A stretch of DNA of 25,397 nucleotides, from contig CAAGKZ010000102.1 of NCBI GenBank assembly GCA_900770665.1, forward strand, positions 1 through 25,397, in the 5' to 3' direction. Source of the stretch: Bacteroidaceae bacterium (GTDB taxonomy: Bacteria > Bacteroidota > Bacteroidia > Bacteroidales > Bacteroidaceae). A program made the translations under genes and the position numbers. A model generated the notes under the pieces. That model was not told where the DNA came from. It ran no database searches and saw nothing but the letters and a program-made list of their open reading frames with translations. Positions 19,611 to 25,397 of this stretch are shown piece after piece (the first letter of the stretch is position 1; each line of letters begins with the position of its first letter).

Positions 19611-19659
19611 AACGACATTTGGGTCAACATCTATATTATTACCTAAAATAATATAAATA

Positions 19660-22600
19660 ATGAAAAAAAGAAATTTCTTTTTGACAGCAGTCGCATCGCT
19701 TATGATGCTAGCTTTGCCTGTAAAGGCACAGTCAGACGGCTTGGCTGAAGTCGCTTATACCGAGGACGGTGTAAAATATGGTTACTTTGGCGACCAACTC
19801 TCGAGCGACAATATAGCCGAGATGAAAGCATTGCTCGAACCATGGAAAAATGAAATCAAGAATCTTGATATCGACAGCGTTCTCAGCCCTGCACGCAACG
19901 GCGACGAGACCTGGTACATGCAGATAGTAGGAGTCGACAATGAAGATATCGATGAACTGGATGGCGTTATGCGCATCTACAACGATATCGGCAGCAGCTA
20001 CGACTACAAGACCATCTCCATAGACGGCACCGCCCTTCGTGGCAACGAACACATCAAGAAGATAGTGTTCGAGGATTGCGCATCGGGTAGTGCAAATGCC
20101 AGCACCTGGCCCAAAATGGTAATACACGACGGCGCCTTCCAGAACTGCAAGAACCTGACAGAACTCAATATGTACTACCTTGTTACCGACGGCACCAACC
20201 ACTACGACATACTCCTTCCCACCGATATCTACATCGGCAGCAACGTATTCGACGGCTGTCACCCCGATTTCCGCATAGTAGTGGACGCCCAGGTATATAA
20301 GATGTTCATCACCGATGCTAACTGGAGCCAATATGCCGACAAGATAGTAGCCTCAAACGAAGCCGACCTTTTGGAAACACAAGAGATAGACGGAGTAAAG
20401 TACGGCTACTTCGGCTACCAGCTATCAAGCAGCAACATAGACAAGATGCAACAGCTGCTCAAACCCCTGGAAGCCGTATACCGCAATTTAAGCATAGATG
20501 AACTGCTCACCCCCGCAAGCAACGGCGCAGAGACCTGGTATATGCAAGTAGTAGGCGTCAATAACGAAGAACTCGACAAGAAATATGGCGAGATGCGCCT
20601 CTACAACGACATAGGAACAACCTACAACTACAAGACCATTGCCATAGACAGCACAGCCCTTCGCGGCAACGAGCACATCAATAAAGTAGTGTTCGAAGAC
20701 TGTGCATCGGCCTCGGAAAATGCAAACACATCGTTCAAGATGGTGATACACGACGGCGCCTTCAAGGATTGCAAGAACCTGAAGGAGTTCAACATGTACT
20801 ACTTTGTAACTGAAGGCACCAACCATTACGAAATGCTCTATCCGAGCGACATATATGTCGGCAAGAACGTGTTTGACGGTTGCCACGAGGACTTCCGCAT
20901 TGTGGTTGCTCCACAGCTTTACAATGCGTTCACAACCGATGCCAACTGGAGACGGTATGCCGACAGGATTGTGGCATCGGATTATTTGCCCACCGACAAC
21001 AGCCCGCTAACAATTGACGGTGTAACATACGACTATGCAGCCAAATCGCTCAACACATTGCCCACCTCGGAACTCACACGCCTGCAGTCATCGTGGTGGA
21101 ATGCAGCAATCATTGGTGCCGAGATTGCCATAGCCATTGCAACTTATGGTACAGCCTCTTATGCAACCACATCAGCTCAAGCATCTGCTAAAAAAGCTAT
21201 GGAATTGGCATCACAAGCAGCATTGGATGCTTCGAATGATATGATTCTGGGTCTTGGTACGATGAAAACTGTATTGAAAGCCCAACAGGCGTTATCTGCA
21301 GCGAACATTGCTTATAACAGTTCTCTTACCAGTAAAACATTTTATATGGTTGCTGCCGGTGTGGATGTAGCAAGCGTGCCAGGTGTAAATGGTTTAGGGT
21401 ATATTTCTTCAACTATCGGTAACAAAGCACGTCGCGAACCAACTTGGATAATGAAGGGACAGTGGTTGCTGACAGAGAACAAGCACACCATCTATCATAT
21501 GTTTGTGAAAGATGTAGAGAACAAGGAGACTGTTACATTGTATAACGATATCGGTTCGGCCTATAACTACAAGACTGTGGCTATTGGCCGTGATGCCTTC
21601 CGTGGCAAGGACAAGATAAAAACAATCAAGTTCCAGGATTTGTATGAAAATGCATCTGAGATGTATTCAGACCTGACAGTGTTGATACCAGACTCGGCAT
21701 TTATGGGATGTACCGGCCTTGAGACACTGGACCTGATTATGCGCAGCATAGACACCAACCCCGACCGCGATGTAGCCCTTGGCCCCGAGAACTTCATCCT
21801 TTGCGGTGAAGATATCTTCGTCGGTTGCGACACAACAAAACTGAAGATTCGTGTCAGTGCCGAAAAGTATGATGAATTTGCTGAGAACACTTATTGGAAA
21901 AAATATAAGAACTGCCTTGTAGCAGTAGACGTGTCCGAGGTGGTTGACTATGTCGATTTTGGTGCACAATACAGCTACAGCTTCGATAACAATACATTGA
22001 AGAAGCAAGGATATACCGATGGACACACCATAGAACACCTGCATATCATCGGTCCCGATGTTGAAGGGCTTGCAGAGCAAAGTGGTGAACTCGGTCTTTT
22101 CAACGACATAGGTATCTATAACAACTACAAGCTCGACTATGTTAAGAATAAGGCCTTCTATGGCAGTGAGGAACTCAAGGGTATCTCCATGTTCGACTTG
22201 AAAGGATTTGGTGCAACCGGTGATGCATATAGCGATCTGGAGATTGTGTTGAAAGACTCAGCCTTTGCCAATTGCCCCAACCTGGAGTACATCAACATGC
22301 TCTATTTCCGCACCGACGGCACCAATAGCGTAGAGCCGATGAACCCCCAACGTGTGATGTTGGAAGAGGGTGTATTTGCCGGCAGTGACAAGCTCAAGGT
22401 TAAGATGGTTACAACCGCTGTCGATGAGTTCAAGGCCGATACTGCCTGGGCGAAGTATGCAGACAGGTTCCTTCCAAGCTTTATCTTGACCCAAGACGAA
22501 GAATTGATGGCAGCTCTTGAAGCGTGTGGCATTGAGTACGAATCACCAATAACAGGAGGTGCTTTTGACATTTACGACGTGATGAAGGTTACCGACCCTT

Positions 22601-25397
22601 CCGTATTGGACGACAAGTTCAAATCGAAGAAGTTCGAGGCATTCCCCGACTTCAAGGCATTTGAGCTCATAAACCTCACAGCCGTAGCGGATTCTATGTT
22701 CAAGAATTGCGGCAATATGCAGGGTATTGAACTCCCGTCTACCATAAAGAACATCGGAAAGTATGCGTTCAGCAACTGTGCATTGCTTGATGATATTGTT
22801 ATACCCGACAGTGTGACAGAGATAAAGGAGAGGGCATTCAGCGGTTGTGCTTCACTCCGAAACATCACCTTCCTGTCTAAAATACCGGCAACCTTGGGTG
22901 CCGATGTCTTTGCCGAGATGCCAAGCGACTATGTATTGTATGTACCCGAAACATCTATTCAGGTCTACAAAGCAGCTTGGCCACAATATGCAAGCCACAT
23001 TCAATCGGTAACTGAAAAACATACAGGAATTTGGAACGTGACTCTGACTGAACCGGGTACATTGGCTCAAAAATTAGGCCTCACCATCACCGGCACCGAC
23101 CCGCTTACAATCGCCGGCAACTACCATAAGTATGACAGTCTGAAGATTGCCGGCCCCATCAACGGTACCGACGTTGGCGTTATCCGCTTTATGGGTGGAC
23201 GCGATGTGAACAATGCCGATGTTACACTCGCAGGCAGTCTGTGCTATCTCGACCTCTACGATGCACACATCAAAGCCGGTGGTGCCGACTACAACCAGGA
23301 TGGTTCAAACGACCGCATTACCGAGGACGACTGCATCGATACTTATATGTTCTGGGAGCTTGATATGTTGGAAACACTCATTTTGCCAAAGAGCGTAACA
23401 AACATTAAGAATCACGCATTCAACAACTGTGATAAGTTGAATCGTGTGGTTATCGGCGACGGCACAAAGAGCATCGGTGCAAAGGTTTCTCACGATAGCC
23501 CTAAACTGGAGGAGGTAATTTTGCTTTGCAACGAAGCCCCTGCAACCGATGAGAATGCCTGGTCCGAGAACAAGACCATCAAGCTGTTCTACGTACCCAA
23601 CGCAATCCGTGACCAAATTTCGGGCAACAGGGCATATTACACACGTGGCGACTCTATAGCTTCGCCATTTGAGGATGATGCACTGATGCGTGCTTTGGCC
23701 GAGAAACGTATATACACGATGTATGACCTGGTAGGCTTGAACGATGTAGAGAACCTTATTAAAGGTAGCAGCTCGGTGAAGCGCTTCAATGAGTTGGCAA
23801 TGGCTATTGCAGTAAAGGAGTTGGGCGATAACTCATTGTACTATTGTATTAATCTTGAAGAAGTGACATTGCCTTACAATGTAAAATCAATCTCCGCAAG
23901 AGCATTCCATTATTGTACATCGCTAAAGAGTATAAATGTGGGCGGTGATTCAATCCCCACATTGGCCAGGGATGCATTTGAGACTCTTCCGAAAGATTTT
24001 GTAATCTATGTAAACGTTGGCAAGGAAGATGCTTATCGCAAGGCTTGGCCACAGTATGCAAGCCATATACAGGGTTTCGAACAACCCAAAGAAGAGATAA
24101 AGGTTGTCACGGTTACCGAGCCGGGCACACTCGCCGATGCACTCGGATTCAGTGTGTCAATGGAAACTGCCAACGATATCGGATACATTGGCGGTAACAT
24201 CGTAAGCATCAAAGGATTGAAGGTGAATGGCCCTATAAACGCCAAGGATATTGCTGTGTTGCGTATGCTTGGCGGTCGTGACGAGGAGGATGCCGAAGAG
24301 GTGGTATTGGCCCGAATGACATATCTCGACCTCTATGATGCCACCATCTGCACAGACCCCGACAACATATGTTTCAACAGAGACGGTACGAATGACTATG
24401 TGGAGAATGACAATGAGATTCCCGAGCACATGTTCTGGAAACTTGACCGATTGCAGACTGTCATTCTTCCAAAGAGTGTAACAAAGATTGACGACAATGC
24501 ATTCTATGACTGTCTAAACCTTGAAACAATTGTAATTGGTGATGCAACTGCATATATTGGCAATGACGTATTCGGCAAGTGCAAGAAGCTGAAGAATATT
24601 CTTTTCCTTGGCAACGAGAAGGCAGAACTGGATGGCGATGCATTTACCGACCCTGCCTCCGACCAGCCTTACCAGGTGGAGAAGATGTACATTCCAAAGA
24701 GTCTCTATGGCAACTATACAGCCGACAAGGAGTACACCGCACACACCAAGGAGTTCTGCACAAACTATGAGGAAGATGCATTGTTCCGTGCCTATGGCTC
24801 TCACGCTGTGATGAGCAACGACCAGTTGAAGAACGTTACAAACATTGACGGATGGTTTGACTATCACTCCGGCGTGAAGGACTTGACTTCTTTAGGATTG
24901 ACTGCCGTGGATACCCTAAAGGCAACAACATTGTCACCATTGAAAGAGTTGCAGAAGATTACTCTCCCTGACGCAATTGAAATAGTTGAGAATGGCGCTT
25001 TTGCCGCCAACACCAAACTGCAGTGGGCCGACTTTGCACTGTGTACAAATGAGGGGGTACTCACCCGCAACAACATCGGCCGGTTGGGCTTTAACCAACA
25101 TACACTTATCTACGCTCCCAAGAACTTCACTGCAAAAGGCATTACCAATGTGGTATACGGCAGCGAGGGCAACCTGCAGTGTGACCGTTTCACCATCTCG
25201 GACAATGCCGACTATGCCGTGCCCCGTGAATTCAAGGCAGCAGCCATCAGCTACGACCGCCGCTTTGTGAAGGGAGAGATGACGACTCTCTGCCTGCCCT
25301 TCGATATGGAGCTACCTGCCGGAGTCAACGCTTATACGTTGGACGATGAGCAGGGAGACGCCGTAGTTGTTGTAAAAGCAAACAGCATCGAGGCCGG
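19660..25397 (+). CDS. Second BspA-like leucine-rich repeat surface protein (partial, runs off the window)
   Basis: The frame opens at ATG 19660 with signal peptide MKKRNFFLTAVASLMMLA (cut after LPVKA) and stays open for about 1912 codons to the edge. It parallels the 12112 protein module by module: two ~205-residue N-terminal repeats, a hydrophobic cassette (about 477-590), YNDIG modules, LRR_5-type units (LPSTIKNIGKYAFSNC, IPDSVTEIKERAFSGC), two TEPGTL modules and the start of the LPFDMELP segment. The cassette is about 30 residues shorter and different in sequence (NAAIIGAEIAIAIATYGTAS; later FYMVAAGVDVASVPGVNGL). The remaining part, including the C-terminal sorting region, lies outside. 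Long antisense frames in this region are shadows. Confidence 0.88.
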   Translation, partial: MKKRNFFLTAVASLMMLALPVKAQSDGLAEVAYTEDGVKYGYFGDQLSSDNIAEMKALLEPWKNEIKNLDIDSVLSPARNGDETWYMQIVGVDNEDIDELDGVMRIYNDIGSSYDYKTISIDGTALRGNEHIKKIVFEDCASGSANASTWPKMVIHDGAFQNCKNLTELNMYYLVTDGTNHYDILLPTDIYIGSNVFDGCHPDFRIVVDAQVYKMFITDANWSQYADKIVASNEADLLETQEIDGVKYGYFGYQLSSSNIDKMQQLLKPLEAVYRNLSIDELLTPASNGAETWYMQVVGVNNEELDKKYGEMRLYNDIGTTYNYKTIAIDSTALRGNEHINKVVFEDCASASENANTSFKMVIHDGAFKDCKNLKEFNMYYFVTEGTNHYEMLYPSDIYVGKNVFDGCHEDFRIVVAPQLYNAFTTDANWRRYADRIVASDYLPTDNSPLTIDGVTYDYAAKSLNTLPTSELTRLQSSWWNAAIIGAEIAIAIATYGTASYATTSAQASAKKAMELASQAALDASNDMILGLGTMKTVLKAQQALSAANIAYNSSLTSKTFYMVAAGVDVASVPGVNGLGYISSTIGNKARREPTWIMKGQWLLTENKHTIYHMFVKDVENKETVTLYNDIGSAYNYKTVAIGRDAFRGKDKIKTIKFQDLYENASEMYSDLTVLIPDSAFMGCTGLETLDLIMRSIDTNPDRDVALGPENFILCGEDIFVGCDTTKLKIRVSAEKYDEFAENTYWKKYKNCLVAVDVSEVVDYVDFGAQYSYSFDNNTLKKQGYTDGHTIEHLHIIGPDVEGLAEQSGELGLFNDIGIYNNYKLDYVKNKAFYGSEELKGISMFDLKGFGATGDAYSDLEIVLKDSAFANCPNLEYINMLYFRTDGTNSVEPMNPQRVMLEEGVFAGSDKLKVKMVTTAVDEFKADTAWAKYADRFLPSFILTQDEELMAALEACGIEYESPITGGAFDIYDVMKVTDPSVLDDKFKSKKFEAFPDFKAFELINLTAVADSMFKNCGNMQGIELPSTIKNIGKYAFSNCALLDDIVIPDSVTEIKERAFSGCASLRNITFLSKIPATLGADVFAEMPSDYVLYVPETSIQVYKAAWPQYASHIQSVTEKHTGIWNVTLTEPGTLAQKLGLTITGTDPLTIAGNYHKYDSLKIAGPINGTDVGVIRFMGGRDVNNADVTLAGSLCYLDLYDAHIKAGGADYNQDGSNDRITEDDCIDTYMFWELDMLETLILPKSVTNIKNHAFNNCDKLNRVVIGDGTKSIGAKVSHDSPKLEEVILLCNEAPATDENAWSENKTIKLFYVPNAIRDQISGNRAYYTRGDSIASPFEDDALMRALAEKRIYTMYDLVGLNDVENLIKGSSSVKRFNELAMAIAVKELGDNSLYYCINLEEVTLPYNVKSISARAFHYCTSLKSINVGGDSIPTLARDAFETLPKDFVIYVNVGKEDAYRKAWPQYASHIQGFEQPKEEIKVVTVTEPGTLADALGFSVSMETANDIGYIGGNIVSIKGLKVNGPINAKDIAVLRMLGGRDEEDAEEVVLARMTYLDLYDATICTDPDNICFNRDGTNDYVENDNEIPEHMFWKLDRLQTVILPKSVTKIDDNAFYDCLNLETIVIGDATAYIGNDVFGKCKKLKNILFLGNEKAELDGDAFTDPASDQPYQVEKMYIPKSLYGNYTADKEYTAHTKEFCTNYEEDALFRAYGSHAVMSNDQLKNVTNIDGWFDYHSGVKDLTSLGLTAVDTLKATTLSPLKELQKITLPDAIEIVENGAFAANTKLQWADFALCTNEGVLTRNNIGRLGFNQHTLIYAPKNFTAKGITNVVYGSEGNLQCDRFTISDNADYAVPREFKAAAISYDRRFVKGEMTTLCLPFDMELPAGVNAYTLDDEQGDAVVVVKANSIEA
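21090..21430 (+). other. Hydrophobic cassette inside BspA-like protein 2
   Basis: Counterpart of 13543-13970, at the same residue position but shorter. It has a first hydrophobic helix (IIGAEIAIAIATYG), an Ala/Ser/Lys-rich amphipathic stretch and a second Gly-rich helix before ARREPTW. The first helix aligns with copy 1; the middle does not. Confidence 0.6.
21691..21794 (+). repeat. 104-bp perfect repeat shared with the first BspA-like gene
   Basis: Second copy of 14233-14336, identical throughout and in the same frame; see the first copy for its meaning. Confidence 0.85.

Overview
The window looks like a chromosome segment from a Bacteroidales bacterium, probably Prevotella-like. Three things support this. 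Promoters match the Bacteroidetes TTTG / TAnnTTTG pattern. The ribosomal run is rplM-rpsI-rpsB-tsf. Several envelope proteins are typical of the group: BspA-like leucine-rich repeat proteins with a C-terminal YDLQGRRV...GIYI signature, and lipoproteins with acidic residues after the lipobox Cys. Genus is an inference.

Layout. (1) Bases 1-204 are the tail of a neighbouring element or the old flank of a tRNA-Leu gene. They end in an 85-bp repeat that recurs at 5551-5635. (2) Bases 205-5635 are a 5.4-kb integrated element. It holds a NUMOD3-like small protein, a Rep_trans/MobT-type initiator or relaxase, a lipoprotein, a palindrome array that could be an origin, an XRE regulator, a small serine recombinase, a highly structured leader RNA, a 49-residue protein and a large serine recombinase whose gene runs into tRNA-Leu(CAA). 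(3) Bases 5631-8728 are core genome: tRNA-Leu, then rplM, rpsI, rpsB and tsf with structured leaders and a strong terminator. (4) Bases 8729-9900 hold a lipocalin-like lipoprotein and dispersed REP-like repeats, one block of which is tandemly duplicated. (5) Bases 9918-19014 hold a membrane TPR-HTH regulator divergent from a 2300-residue BspA-like surface protein. (6) Bases 19015-25397 hold more REP-like repeats, a 57-residue peptide gene missed by ordinary length cut-offs, and a second BspA-like paralogue that runs off the window.

How the parts may work together. In the element, the integration crossover lies inside the coding sequence of the large recombinase. Integrated, its last residues come from the antisense strand of the tRNA. 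In the excised circle the reading frame would join, in phase, a 50-codon tail now stranded at 205-357, which is followed by a terminator. The recombinase and its 49-residue partner sit behind a leader that can form a pseudoknot and mutually exclusive hairpins next to the ribosome binding site. Its promoter shares a 14-bp box with the promoter of the small recombinase. Together these suggest a state-dependent integration/excision switch, which I regard as the most interesting system here.

At the right-hand end, the TPR-HTH protein is placed to control the divergent BspA gene. The two BspA paralogues share long near-identical blocks, but each carries a different hydrophobic Ala/Gly-rich cassette at the same position, which suggests gene conversion combined with cassette diversification. 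All functional statements come from reading the sequence; no database search was run.
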